A DNA stretch of 64,000 nucleotides from Phorcysia thermohydrogeniphila (GCF_004339575.1 NZ_SMFV01000002.1:186001-250000), one strand, 5' to 3'. Counted from the first letter of the stretch, positions 35,070 through 44,796 are shown. The notes: generated by a model from the sequence alone, not told the origin. A program made the numbers and translations.

Positions 35070-36175
35070 CTGTCCTCCGTCTTTTCTTTGTTCTTCCTCA
35101 TTTTCACCGGGATATACCTGCAGATAGGGTCTTCCTCCATGTAGTCGCCGTGCTCCCAGTAGGCGCGGACTCTACAGCCGTTACAGATCTTCACGTACTC
35201 ACAGGAGCCGCAGCGTCCTTTAAACTCCTCTATTTTTCTCATGTCCTGCATAATCTTTGATTCAAACCAAGCTCTGTCAAAGGGAACGTCAAAGACGTTT
35301 ACGTCCGATATGGGGAAGTAGCTACAGGGTCTAAGCCAGCCGTGGCAGTCTATGTAGGCGATGTACTGGCCTGCAACGCATCCCTTTCCTCCACCGGTTC
35401 CAAAGGAGAGGTTTCTCCTCTTTAGGTTTAGTCCATCCCTCTTGGCGTTCTGATTGAAGATTCTGTAGTAGTGGGGAGCACAGGTTGGACGAACCAAGAT
35501 TGTATTATCTCCTTTTAGGATTAACTCCTTCTCAAGCTCGTAGTGCCAGTTGAGCCAGTATTCAGCTTCCTCTGCATTGAGGAGCTCCGCATTTGCCTCC
35601 TCTCCCCTTCCTACCGGTAGGACTAAGAACATATACCAAGCTCTTGCTCCAATTTCCCTTGCCTTTTTGTAAACGTTTGGAATGTCAAAGGCGTTCCTTT
35701 TGGTGAAGGAGGAGTTTATGAGGAAAGGAATTCCGTGTTTTTTAAAGAGCTCTGCCGCCTTCATTACCCCTTCGTAGGCTCCCGGCTGCTTTCTGAAATC
35801 GTCGTGTATCTCGGGAGTTGAACCGTCTAAGGAGAGGGAGACCATCTTTATTCCGACCCTTTTCATCTCGCGGCAGACTTCATCGTCAACGAGGGTTCCG
35901 TTCGTCGCTATGCACATCCTAAAGCCTTTCTCCGTTCCGTAGGCGGCAATGTCCCACACGTCTTCCCTTAGGAGGGGCTCTCCGCCTGTGAGGACGATTG
36001 TTGGCTTTGAGAGCTTGGCTATATCGTCCATTAGTTTTTTAGCGTCTTCAAATGAGAAGTGTCCTTGCTCAGACTCCATCGTTGAGGCGGAGCGGCAGTG
36101 GATACACTTTAGGTTACAACGCCTTGTTATTTCCCATGCAATCCATTTAGGAAGGAATTCTTCTTTTGTTGCCAT
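35066..36175 (-). CDS. ahbD: AhbD/NirJ-like radical SAM-SPASM heme biosynthesis protein
   Basis: 369 residues. The radical SAM motif is [13 protein letters not shown] (Cys20, 24, 27), with GGEPLL and ATNGTL next. A C-terminal SPASM region carries several Cys ([28 protein letters not shown]). This fits AhbD, which decarboxylates Fe-coproporphyrin III to heme b, better than AhbC/NirJ, but the two are related. Overlap with hemE supports a heme role. With cytochrome bd in the window, heme demand is clear. Confidence 0.75.
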   Translation of the reverse strand: MATKEEFLPKWIAWEITRRCNLKCIHCRSASTMESEQGHFSFEDAKKLMDDIAKLSKPTIVLTGGEPLLREDVWDIAAYGTEKGFRMCIATNGTLVDDEVCREMKRVGIKMVSLSLDGSTPEIHDDFRKQPGAYEGVMKAAELFKKHGIPFLINSSFTKRNAFDIPNVYKKAREIGARAWYMFLVLPVGRGEEANAELLNAEEAEYWLNWHYELEKELILKGDNTILVRPTCAPHYYRIFNQNAKRDGLNLKRRNLSFGTGGGKGCVAGQYIAYIDCHGWLRPCSYFPISDVNVFDVPFDRAWFESKIMQDMRKIEEFKGRCGSCEYVKICNGCRVRAYWEHGDYMEEDPICRYIPVKMRKNKEKTEDR

Positions 36176-36229
36176 CTTAACCCCTTGCTAAATGTTCTTA
36201 AAGTTCTGAAAGTTTACCAAACATTTAAG

Positions 36230-37405
36230 TTATGTCCTGTACTCCGCGTTAATCCTTACGTATTCGTAAGAAAGGTCGCAGGTTAAGTACTCAAAGCTTT
36301 CATTTCCTAAGTTCAGGTTCAGCTCTATTGTAATCTCGGAGCTCTCCTTCATGTACTTATAAACCTCTTCTTCAACGTAGTCAGCCCTTTCGCCTTTAAA
36401 GAGGAGGAATTTGCCGATGTAGAGCTCCACCTTCTCCTCTTTTATCCCTACTCCCGCAGCTCCCGCCGCTGCGATGATCCTTCCCCAGTTGGGGTCGCAA
36501 CCAAAAATGGCCGTCTTTACAAGTGGTGAGAGGGCTATTTTCCTTGCAACGGCTCTTGCTTGCTCCTTTGTCTCTGCACCTTTAACCACTATCTTGGCTA
36601 CCTTTGTAGCTCCTTCGCCGTCCTTAACTATCTGGTATGCAAGTTCTTTAAGCACCTTTGTAAGGAGCTCCTTAAACTCCTCGTAGTTTTCCTCTGTAAT
36701 GGTGACGTCCGATTTACCTGTGGAGAGCAGAAAGACGCAGTCGTTGGTACTCATATCTCCGTCAACAGTGATTGCGTTAAAGGAAACGTCAACAGCTTCT
36801 TTTAAAGCCTTCTGGAGGAGCTCAGGAGGAACTTTTGCGTCTGTTGCTATAAATGAGAGCATTGTTGCCATTGCAGGGTCTATCATTCCGGCACCTTTAG
36901 CGATTCCTCCGATGACGTAACCCTTACCTTCTGCAAAGGCCGTTTTCGGAAAGGTATCCGTCGTCATTATTGCCCTTGCAGGTTCTTCTCCTTTAGCCTT
37001 TCCAAGGTTCTCTGCTGCTTCCTTTATCCCCTTTTCTACCCTATCCATTGGGAGGAGCTCTCCAATGACGCCGGTTGAGGCGACTAAGAAGGGAGCTCCT
37101 TTTCCGGAGTAACGGCCTGCGAGTTCTGCCATCCTTTGGGCGTCTCTAAGACCTTGCTCTCCAGTGCAGGCGTTTGCGTTCCCGCTGTTTGCAACTATAC
37201 CGTTTACCTTGCTGCTAATACCTTTTGAGAACTTGATAGGAGCGGCCTGCACGTCGTTTCTCGTATAAACGGCCGCAAAGACAGAAGGGGTTTCTGTTAC
37301 TATCAAAAGGGTGTCTGGCCTATCCAGTTTTTTCTGTGTCTTTTTTATTCCTCCAAAGCCAGTTCCACACAAGATACCGGGAACTTCTGCTATTCCCCTT
37401 TTCAA
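36230..37405 (-). CDS. argJ: Bifunctional ornithine acetyltransferase/N-acetylglutamate synthase
   Basis: About 391 residues from TTG 37405, which follows GGAGGA; an ATG at 37453 lacks a ribosome site. ArgJ recycles the acetyl group in arginine synthesis. Autocleavage occurs at the Thr of AMATML (GMIDPAMATMLSFIATD), giving alpha and beta chains. VNGIVANSGNANACTG and CDPNWGRIIAAAG are diagnostic. argB lies separately at 54223. Confidence 0.95.
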   Translation of the reverse strand: MKRGIAEVPGILCGTGFGGIKKTQKKLDRPDTLLIVTETPSVFAAVYTRNDVQAAPIKFSKGISSKVNGIVANSGNANACTGEQGLRDAQRMAELAGRYSGKGAPFLVASTGVIGELLPMDRVEKGIKEAAENLGKAKGEEPARAIMTTDTFPKTAFAEGKGYVIGGIAKGAGMIDPAMATMLSFIATDAKVPPELLQKALKEAVDVSFNAITVDGDMSTNDCVFLLSTGKSDVTITEENYEEFKELLTKVLKELAYQIVKDGEGATKVAKIVVKGAETKEQARAVARKIALSPLVKTAIFGCDPNWGRIIAAAGAAGVGIKEEKVELYIGKFLLFKGERADYVEEEVYKYMKESSEITIELNLNLGNESFEYLTCDLSYEYVRINAEYRT

Positions 37406-37510
37406 CACTTCCTCCGAGTATAGTTTAGTAAGATAGTAGAAAGATTCTAACATCCTTTGAACTCTAAACCAGTTTGTGAGGTCTATTTGGAGCTCTGGAA
37501 AAAGCTTTCT

Positions 37511-40282
37511 ATGCTCTACTTCAGGTTCTGGAACAAGTTCTCTATTAGAGCAAGAATACTAATGCTTATTTCTCTTGTTATCTTTCCTATGGTTTTAATG
37601 ACGGGAAAGTCCGTTTATTCTGGAATATCTAAATATATCAAGAAAGACAAAGAGTTAAGATGTATTGAACATATAAAACATCATATATACATCGTTTCAC
37701 TACTTCAGAAGCACAGAGGACTGTTATCTATCTACCTTAATGGTGATAAAAGGGTAAAGGAACGAGTTCTGGATTTGGAGCGGGAAATTAAGGAACAGTT
37801 TAAGGAGTGTTTGAGGAGGTGCAAAGAACCTGAAAAGAAAAAAGATTTAGAAAAGATGTACCTGCAGTTTAAATCTCTTCTTCTCTCTTCCTTTTTGGAA
37901 AAAGGGTTTTCTGCTAAGGAGATTTTTGATAGACATACTTTGCTTATCAGCAGATTGTTGGAGTTTGCGAAGGACGAGGCAATAAAGGATGGGCTATTAG
38001 TGGATTCTGAACCTTATATCAGGACTTTGGCAGATGTAGCGCTAATAGAACTTCCGCAGCTTACCGAAATCATTGGAAGAGTTCGTGGGCTGGGGAGCGG
38101 GATTCTTGCCAAAAAGAAGCTGGAGGAGGAAGAAAAGGAAGATATAGTAGAGCTCTACAGGCTTCTTTCTGGCTACAGGAGCGTAGTTGGCTGGACAGTT
38201 AATAATATCCAGCTACCCCAAGGTATACACGTAGAGTTTCACGATGTTCTTGCAAAAGTTGACAATTACCTTGATTTTGTAGAGTTATCCTTCATTATAA
38301 AGTTTAACTCAACTCTTGACCCGATTAGTTTTTTTGACAGGTCTTCTGAGATTATTGATAGGGTTTATAGCCTCTACGATTCTTTAACTGATTACCTTCA
38401 GAGTTTTCTAAAAGAGAGAAAAAAGGTTTACTTGGGCTCTTTTACGGTAGAAGCTCTCGCATTAATCCTCTTTTCTTCGTTTTTAACCTGTACTGCGGTT
38501 ACTATTTACAGGACTATTGGCCTTTCGCTTAACGAGATACTTAGGGTTGCTGATGGAATTTCTCGGGGTGATTTTGATGTTAAAGTGGAGATTTCTGATA
38601 GAAATGAATTTGGAAGAGTGGCAAGGGCCCTAAATACAGCCCTTGAAAGGTTAAAGGAAACAGTAACCCTCCTTAAAAATTATAAGCTTGCCGTTGATGA
38701 GAGTAATGTTATCCTGAAGACAGACTCTCAGGGAATAATAACTTATGCTAACAAAGAGTTTGAAAAACTTAGTGGTTATAAAGCCTCTGAAGTTACTGGA
38801 AAGCATTTAAGTTTTGTTTTTGAGACCTTTACTGACAAAGATACCTTTCACGATGTCCTTAAGGCAGTAAAAGAGGGGAAACTGTGGAAAGGGAGGCTTG
38901 TAGGCAAAGGTAAAGCAGACAAAAAGTGTGTTGTTGATACGACGATTGTTCCTATTTCTAAGGAAGGAAAAAAGATCATTGAATTTGTTGTAATCTGTCA
39001 CGATGTCACTGAGCTTGAAGAAAGTAGGCAGAGGCTTTACCATCTCCTCAACTATGATACCGTAACTGGGCTGCCCAATAGGAACAAGTTACTGGAGGAT
39101 ATCTATAAGGCAGAATATCCTGCTATTTGCGTTCTGGACATTTCTGACTTCAACCATTTAAACGAACTTTTTGGAGAAGAGCAAGGTGATGCAATTTTAG
39201 AGCAAGTAGGAAAAGAACTTAAGAAGTTTAGCAAGAACGTTCTCCCTTACAGGGTTCAGTCCGATGAGTTTGCTCTCCTGTATGACCTCGGAAAGAAGAG
39301 CCTTACGAAGGAGGAGTTTCTGGCCTTTTGTAGGGAAATAATAAATGCACTTGAAAACGCTGCCTTTAGGTGTGGGGACGTAGACGTTTTCCTTAACTTT
39401 AAGGCAGGATTTGCTGCTACTAAGGAGAATAAGAAGAACTTACTGGCCTACGCTGAAATGGCTCTAAATGAGGCAAGGAGAAGGAGGGTGAAGATTTTTG
39501 AAATGTCCTTCGGTCGTCACTCTTTTGATTACCTGAAAAACATGCTGTGGATAAAGAAAGTTAGAGGAGCTCTTGAGGATCACAGAATTATTCCTTTCTA
39601 CCAGCCTATTTACAATAACGCTACTGGAAAGGTTGAAAAGTTTGAAGCTCTGGTTAGGATGGTTGACGAGGATGGCCATTTCGTTTCTCCCGGTATGTTT
39701 CTTTCGGTTGCGAAGAAGGCAGGTATTTATCCCGACCTTACCCGTGAGATGTTCAGGCGCGTTCTGGAAGATTTTGAAAACTTACCTTTTGATGTTTCTG
39801 TCAACATATCCTTTGAGGACCTGCTTTCAGAAAAGACTGTAAACTTTATTCTGGATGCACTCAAAAGGTTCCCTTCTCCGGACAGGTTAACTTTTGAGAT
39901 TCTGGAAACAGAAGAGATAGAGAACTACAGCTTACTGCACGATTTTGTTTCAGAGATAAAAACTTTTGGCTGTAAGTTTGCTATTGATGACTTTGGAACC
40001 GGTTATTCAAACTTTGAAAACTTAATGAAACTTAGGGTTGACTACCTGAAGATAGATGGTTCAATAATTAAAAGGCTACCGGAGGATAGAGGAGCAAGGG
40101 CCTTGACAGAGGCTATTGTATCTTTCTCCAAGGAGCTTGGGATAAAAACGGTTGCGGAGTTTGTTTCCAGCGGTGAAATCTTTGAGCTGGTTAAGGAAAT
40201 AGGAATAGACTACTCTCAGGGCTACTACTTTGGAAAACCGGAACCAATAGATGTTGTAAAGAGAAAGTTTAAAAAGCTTTGA
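37511..40282 (+). CDS. Membrane HAMP-PAS-GGDEF-EAL c-di-GMP enzyme
   Basis: About 923 residues from ATG 37511 (a TTG at 37457 would add 18). Two membrane helices (near residues 13-35 and 310-335) flank a ~280-residue helical extracytoplasmic sensor, possibly nitrate-sensor-like. HAMP follows (GISRGDFDVKVEISDRNEFG), then PAS (ITYANKEFEKLSGYKASEV). The GGDEF domain is degenerate: RVQSDEFALL replaces RxGGDEF. The EAL domain keeps EALVR, DDFGTGYSNF and LKIDGS. The likely net activity is c-di-GMP hydrolysis, with GGDEF as a GTP-sensing module. It converges on and overlaps the PilZ gene by 14 bases. Confidence 0.9.
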   Translation: MLYFRFWNKFSIRARILMLISLVIFPMVLMTGKSVYSGISKYIKKDKELRCIEHIKHHIYIVSLLQKHRGLLSIYLNGDKRVKERVLDLEREIKEQFKECLRRCKEPEKKKDLEKMYLQFKSLLLSSFLEKGFSAKEIFDRHTLLISRLLEFAKDEAIKDGLLVDSEPYIRTLADVALIELPQLTEIIGRVRGLGSGILAKKKLEEEEKEDIVELYRLLSGYRSVVGWTVNNIQLPQGIHVEFHDVLAKVDNYLDFVELSFIIKFNSTLDPISFFDRSSEIIDRVYSLYDSLTDYLQSFLKERKKVYLGSFTVEALALILFSSFLTCTAVTIYRTIGLSLNEILRVADGISRGDFDVKVEISDRNEFGRVARALNTALERLKETVTLLKNYKLAVDESNVILKTDSQGIITYANKEFEKLSGYKASEVTGKHLSFVFETFTDKDTFHDVLKAVKEGKLWKGRLVGKGKADKKCVVDTTIVPISKEGKKIIEFVVICHDVTELEESRQRLYHLLNYDTVTGLPNRNKLLEDIYKAEYPAICVLDISDFNHLNELFGEEQGDAILEQVGKELKKFSKNVLPYRVQSDEFALLYDLGKKSLTKEEFLAFCREIINALENAAFRCGDVDVFLNFKAGFAATKENKKNLLAYAEMALNEARRRRVKIFEMSFGRHSFDYLKNMLWIKKVRGALEDHRIIPFYQPIYNNATGKVEKFEALVRMVDEDGHFVSPGMFLSVAKKAGIYPDLTREMFRRVLEDFENLPFDVSVNISFEDLLSEKTVNFILDALKRFPSPDRLTFEILETEEIENYSLLHDFVSEIKTFGCKFAIDDFGTGYSNFENLMKLRVDYLKIDGSIIKRLPEDRGARALTEAIVSFSKELGIKTVAEFVSSGEIFELVKEIGIDYSQGYYFGKPEPIDVVKRKFKKL

Positions 40283-41324
40283 GTTCTTTCAGAATCTCAA
40301 ACTGCCTCCTCATTATGTACTCGGAGATAGCTTCCTCTTCTTTGGGCTTAAGGTGGAACTGAATTCCCATCCTGTAGAGCTTGTCCTGCTCAGTAATGTA
40401 CCTAACCTCACCATCTACTATCATTCTCTTTCCATCAAGCGGAAAGGATACTTTTACTTTGTTGCCCGGAAGGAGTTCAGGATTTACGTGGAAAAGAACG
40501 CCTATCCCGCCGATGGATATATCTGCGACAATTCCGGTAAGTTTTCCTCTTTCGCTTTCAACGACAACGCTGAAGCTCTCCTCGGGCTCAACCCTTACGT
40601 ACTTTCTCTTCTCCTGAGGTATCTCCTCAAAGGAGAGGTTTGATATTTTTATCTGTTTCCTCTCAGGGTGGAACTCTATGACTTCGGCCTTTACAGGCTT
40701 TGGAGCGTTGGATATTTTGAGGTACGTAATCTTAGACTCGTAGAAGGCTTTAAGGTAAGAGCAGTTCTCCAAGGATAGCGTTATACCTGACTCCTCTGTC
40801 TGGACGACCGTGGCGTTACAGGCTACGGGAACCTGTTTAAAGAACGTTATTGCCTTTACTGGGATTTGTTTTTCCTTTATGAGGGAGAATACATTCATGA
40901 ACGTCTTCTTGACCGCCTTTTCGCCGGCCTTCTCAGATTCTTTCCTCAGGGCTTCTATGTATTCTCTTTGAACTCTTGTAGCTTCAACTAAGTAGCTTTC
41001 TACATGTTCAATGAGCCTTTTGAGCTCATCTATGGAAGGAGATATTGTGATTAGGTGGTCTACGTAGTCCTTTATCAGTATCATCATTGATTTTGTGAGG
41101 CACTCTGAGAAGTCAACGTTGCTTTCAAGGGCTTTTTTTAGGAGCTTGTGAAACTTCTCCTTAGAGTTCAGTATAAAGATGGTGTCGTATATGTTAATAG
41201 CTAATGTCCTGACTGCGTTTTCTGAGAGGATGCATCTTGAGAGCTTCTTGCTCTGTTCTACGAATGTTTCAGTGAACTTTTCCTTGTATTCTGAGATAAA
41301 TTTTTCGGATAAAATCTTTCCCAT
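40269..41324 (-). CDS. PilZ-domain c-di-GMP effector with helical N-terminus
   Basis: 351 residues. The first ~155 are helical and charged, with no membrane segment. Residues ~160-240 look like a YcgR-type N-domain. The C-terminal PilZ domain has both binding motifs: RKYVRV (RxxxR) and DISIGGIGV (DxSxxG). It should bind c-di-GMP and alter motility, adhesion or transcription. Convergence with the EAL gene suggests a paired system. Confidence 0.88.
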   Translation of the reverse strand: MGKILSEKFISEYKEKFTETFVEQSKKLSRCILSENAVRTLAINIYDTIFILNSKEKFHKLLKKALESNVDFSECLTKSMMILIKDYVDHLITISPSIDELKRLIEHVESYLVEATRVQREYIEALRKESEKAGEKAVKKTFMNVFSLIKEKQIPVKAITFFKQVPVACNATVVQTEESGITLSLENCSYLKAFYESKITYLKISNAPKPVKAEVIEFHPERKQIKISNLSFEEIPQEKRKYVRVEPEESFSVVVESERGKLTGIVADISIGGIGVLFHVNPELLPGNKVKVSFPLDGKRMIVDGEVRYITEQDKLYRMGIQFHLKPKEEEAISEYIMRRQFEILKELKAF

Positions 41325-41377
41325 CTGTGAGACTCCTGAAAAGGTGATGGTTCAAATTCTACCAGATTGGAAGGGAC

Positions 41378-42466
41378 ATGAAGTTCAAGAGACCTAAGTG
41401 CCTCGTAGCAGAGAGACTGAAGGAGGAGGGTCTTAAAAGGCCAAAGCTCCTGTTTTACCCCGGCAGAGGAGATGTCTTTAACAGGATTGCCTATAAGCTC
41501 GTGAAGGGTGAGCTGGGAATTCTGAAAGAAGAGGAGTTCGGAGAGAGCATTCTGCCGGGGAAGGTCGTGGGCGAGTGCGACGGAGTGGAGCTCCTTGCTC
41601 TACGAGGAGATGTAAAGCCGGACTCTGCAGTTGTCAAGGCGAGAGGAAGCGTTGACTTTAGCGGTATAAGCTTTAATTACCCTACCTTTGCCGTTGATAT
41701 GTCTCTTTTTGATAAGCTCCTTCCTTCAGAGAGAAAGAGCCTTATGGTTCAGCTTGAGATAGCCTACGGAGTTATTAAGGATTATTTGACCCCCGAGAAT
41801 TTCATCGTCACCTCTGCAGGTGACGAAGCTATCAAGATACTGGAGGAATTTTTCTATCCATCTGTTCCGTTTCAGCTTTACAGCTCCCTGCCGAAAGTAG
41901 AAAACGTCATAGTCCTTGACCCCTTCGGAGATGAGGAGTTTACACACGAGGAGGTGACGCCGGATACCCTCATAGTAGTTGGTGGTATCGTTGACAGTAG
42001 CGAGAGGATGAAGGGAGCAACCTTGCAGATACTCCCCAACGTAAAGCACAGGCGTATAACCTATAAGGGAAGCCGGGAGATTGTTCCGGACAGGATAAAC
42101 GAAATCGTTAAGATTGTCTGCCAGTACCTAACGGAAGATATAACCTTAGAGGAGGCGGTAAGGAGAAATATAACAAGGGATGCAAGGCTTCGCTTTGTAA
42201 GGAAGGAGCTCCAAAAGAACTTGGTTCGCTTCCTTGTTAACGGAGAGCTCTTAAGGGGCATTCCTGAGGAGCTCTATTTAAAGTGGAAGGAGGAGTTTGA
42301 ACTTTCCGATTTCTTCTTCAGGAAAGGGGCAAAGCACGTTGGAGGTTTTATAGTCTTTAGGCCTTCGGTTTTTGATAGAGTTATAGGTGAGACGAAGAGG
42401 AGGAAGAAGAGAGTTTTTGTTTTGGGGGAATTAAAGGATGAAGACATTGTTGCGGTCTATCCTTGA
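41378..42466 (+). CDS. Trm10-like SPOUT methyltransferase candidate
   Basis: 362 residues from an ATG behind GGAAGGG. The central segment LIVVGGIVDSSERMKGATL followed by SREIVPDRINEIVKIV resembles the GGLVD and VPDRxNxIVEI elements of archaeal Trm10 enzymes, which methylate N1 of purine 9 in tRNA. The N-terminal ~150 residues are family-specific and not recognised. Substrate is inference. It overlaps cysteine synthase by 29 bases. Confidence 0.6.
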   Translation: MKFKRPKCLVAERLKEEGLKRPKLLFYPGRGDVFNRIAYKLVKGELGILKEEEFGESILPGKVVGECDGVELLALRGDVKPDSAVVKARGSVDFSGISFNYPTFAVDMSLFDKLLPSERKSLMVQLEIAYGVIKDYLTPENFIVTSAGDEAIKILEEFFYPSVPFQLYSSLPKVENVIVLDPFGDEEFTHEEVTPDTLIVVGGIVDSSERMKGATLQILPNVKHRRITYKGSREIVPDRINEIVKIVCQYLTEDITLEEAVRRNITRDARLRFVRKELQKNLVRFLVNGELLRGIPEELYLKWKEEFELSDFFFRKGAKHVGGFIVFRPSVFDRVIGETKRRKKRVFVLGELKDEDIVAVYP

Positions 42467-43349
42467 AGAGGTAGGGAATACGCCCCTTTTAAGGGTAGAG
42501 ATTGAAGGCGTTGAGCTTTTCTTGAAGCTGGAGATGTTTAACCCCGGAGGTTCTATAAAGGACAGGGTTGCCCTTGCAATTATTGAGGATGCAGAAAGAA
42601 GAGGACTTTTAACGCCTGACAAAATTGTCATAGAGGCTACGAGCGGTAACACCGGCATAGGCCTTGCACTGGTGTGTGCAGCGAAGGGTTACCGGTGTGC
42701 AATCGTTATGCCGGAGAACATGAGTGAGGAGAGGAAAAAAATCCTGAAAGCCTACGGGGCAGAGCTAATCCTGACACCGGCAGAGGAAGGAATTCCGGGA
42801 GCTGTAAAGAAAGCAAGGGAACTCGTTGAGAATAACCCGGAGCTCTACTTCCCTGCCAAGCAGTTTGAGAATCCTGTGAATCCAGAAGTTCACTACAGGA
42901 CTACCGCCAAGGAGATACTTGAACAGATGGGAGTTGTTCCGGACGTTTTTGTTGCCGGTATCGGAACGGGCGGGACGTTTACGGGTGTTTCAAGGCGCTT
43001 TAAGGAGGTAAATCCAGACTGCCTCTGCGTTGCCGTTGAACCTGATACGTCTGCCGTTATCTCTGGAAAACCGGCAGGTCCTCATAAAATTCAAGGAATA
43101 GGTGCAGGGTTTATTCCGGCCGTTTTAGATACCTCACTGATTGACAGGGTAGAGACAGTTTCTTACGAAGAGGCTAAACGGTATGCAAAGCTCTTAGCGT
43201 CAGAATTTGGGATTCTCTCAGGAATTTCTTCTGGGGCTAACGTTGCCGTTTCTGTAAAGGTTGCTAAGGAGACGGGGAGAGTCAAAAGGGTTGTTACGGT
43301 ACTTCCCGACACTGGAGAGAGGTACCTCTCTACCGACCTTTTTGATTAA
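42438..43349 (+). CDS. cysK: Cysteine synthase (O-acetylserine/O-phosphoserine sulfhydrylase family)
   Basis: 303-residue PLP enzyme forming cysteine from an activated serine and sulfide. The PLP lysine is Lys41 in NPGGSIKDR. The substrate loop SGNTGIGLA and the phosphate-binding GIGTGGTFTG are intact. Length and the C-terminus fit CysK/CysM. The acceptor (acetyl- or phosphoserine) cannot be decided from sequence. Confidence 0.92.
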   Translation: MKTLLRSILEEVGNTPLLRVEIEGVELFLKLEMFNPGGSIKDRVALAIIEDAERRGLLTPDKIVIEATSGNTGIGLALVCAAKGYRCAIVMPENMSEERKKILKAYGAELILTPAEEGIPGAVKKARELVENNPELYFPAKQFENPVNPEVHYRTTAKEILEQMGVVPDVFVAGIGTGGTFTGVSRRFKEVNPDCLCVAVEPDTSAVISGKPAGPHKIQGIGAGFIPAVLDTSLIDRVETVSYEEAKRYAKLLASEFGILSGISSGANVAVSVKVAKETGRVKRVVTVLPDTGERYLSTDLFD

Positions 43350-43369
43350 CTGAATGAAGGGGATGGAGC

Positions 43370-44416
43370 TTGGAGATAAGGCGGATAGAGGGGATTGTCC
43401 CCCTTGAGGGAATTTCAAGGAACCTTCCTCAAAAGTTGGAGAACTTTTCCTACCACGATATGAAAAAGCTCCTCTCAACGATTTCTTCGGGAGCGCAGAA
43501 AAAAGGTGTAGAGGAGGAGCTGAGCTCTCTCCTTATAAAGGCGACGTTTGAGGGTTTTACCCCAGAAGGTAAGGCAAAGCTTCGCTCAGGACACTTAATC
43601 CTGATTGCAGACGTTGAGGTTAACAGGGAGTTTAAAATTGGAGAGGAGCTCCTTTTTCGCTTAAAGTCCCTCCACCCTCGGATAGAGCTCTCTCTGGTAA
43701 AGGAAGAAGAGCTTTTAGAGACTGTCCTTGGGAAGTTAAGGTTACTTTTACCAAAGTTTTCTGCCGATAGAGTCCTCCTCACCTTAGAGGTTCTAAAAAA
43801 CCCAAAAGTTCTTAGCTTCCTTGCTAACTACGTATCACTCCACTACCCTGAGCTTAAAGAAGAATTCGGAAAGTTCTTAAAGGGTATCTCCAATTCGCTC
43901 AGCAAAACCTTTTTTTCTCCCTTTTCTCTTTTTTCCCTGTTACTTCTTTTAGAGGATGACGTCTTTGAGAGCGTTAAGGAAGAGCTCCCAGAAAAACTTA
44001 CGAAGGGCTCAATCAAGGAGCTGGTTACTTCCTTCCTATCCCTTCAGTCTGTTTTTGTTGTTAGCGGTATTGTGGTTTTTCCCTTTATCTTTGATGAGGA
44101 GTTTAAGGGGGACGTTTACTTTGCGCCTAAGGAAGATGACATTCAGAAGGTTTACGTTGAGGTGGAAACCCGCTTTGGAAGGTTGGGAATTTTTATTCAG
44201 CTTCTTAATGAAAGCCTTTCGGTTGAGGCTGTAACGGAGAGTGAAGAGCTCAGGGGAATTTTAAGGAAGAGTGAGGAGTCCTTCAGGAGAGAGCTTGAAG
44301 AAGAGGGATTTAAACTTGTCCTCTTTCGGGTTTCTGATGACCTAAGCTACGGTGATGAGAAGAAGAGGGAAATCTTTAAAGGGGAAAGGGGTGTTACTGT
44401 TGACTTTTCGGCTTAG
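43370..44416 (+). CDS. FliK-like protein (flagellar hook-length control C-terminal domain)
   Basis: 348 residues from TTG 43370, preceded by AAGGGG. The last ~100 residues (VYVEVETRFGRLGIFIQLL, RKSEESFRRELEEEGFKLVL) resemble the C-terminal domain of FliK, the hook-length ruler that switches export specificity. The N-terminal part is not the usual Pro/Gln-rich ruler but helical and Leu-rich. No flagellar gene is adjacent. It overlaps the converging ThyX-like gene by 23 bases. Confidence 0.55.
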   Translation: MEIRRIEGIVPLEGISRNLPQKLENFSYHDMKKLLSTISSGAQKKGVEEELSSLLIKATFEGFTPEGKAKLRSGHLILIADVEVNREFKIGEELLFRLKSLHPRIELSLVKEEELLETVLGKLRLLLPKFSADRVLLTLEVLKNPKVLSFLANYVSLHYPELKEEFGKFLKGISNSLSKTFFSPFSLFSLLLLLEDDVFESVKEELPEKLTKGSIKELVTSFLSLQSVFVVSGIVVFPFIFDEEFKGDVYFAPKEDDIQKVYVEVETRFGRLGIFIQLLNESLSVEAVTESEELRGILRKSEESFRRELEEEGFKLVLFRVSDDLSYGDEKKREIFKGERGVTVDFSA

Positions 44417-44795
44417 GTAGAAAGTCTGGCAGGAACTTTGAAATTTCCTTTGTAAACCTTAGTTCAGGTTTTTCTGCTAAGAGTTCTATCATTGTCCTGA
44501 GGTTTAAAGAGACTATGAAACCATCCTCAGTTTCCGTTATCTTTAGGAATGGTTTATCAATCATTATCCTGAATAGCTCCTCTTTAAACGAGTCATCCAC
44601 TTTAAAGGTCATAACGCCGTGCTCAACGACGGATAGGTGCCCCATTCCCACTACTTTCTTTATTAAACGCCTGTCTTCCTCTTCAGAGTAGCGGGAAAGG
44701 AGCTGTTCAAGCGGCAGCCCGGAGTAGCAGACCCGGGCTGCAGTAGCGATAACTTTCAGCATATCGTCGGTTTGGGATAGGAGGGTAATACCCAT
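44394..44795 (-). CDS. Short ThyX-like protein lacking the RHR motif
   Basis: 133 residues against ~220-250 for flavin-dependent thymidylate synthase. The N-terminal signature is clear (AARVCYSG, then GMGHLSVVEHGVMTFKV) and a later piece (VSLNLRTMIELL) matches the ThyX NARSL region. The segment between, which carries RHRxxSxNxxSxR for FAD/dUMP binding, is missing, as is the C-terminal AQWEI part. Either an internally deleted remnant or a repurposed short form. It starts two bases after the L31 stop (TAAAATG), so it is probably coupled to rpmE. Confidence 0.65.
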   Translation of the reverse strand: MGITLLSQTDDMLKVIATAARVCYSGLPLEQLLSRYSEEEDRRLIKKVVGMGHLSVVEHGVMTFKVDDSFKEELFRIMIDKPFLKITETEDGFIVSLNLRTMIELLAEKPELRFTKEISKFLPDFLPKPKSQQ

Positions 44796-44796
44796 T

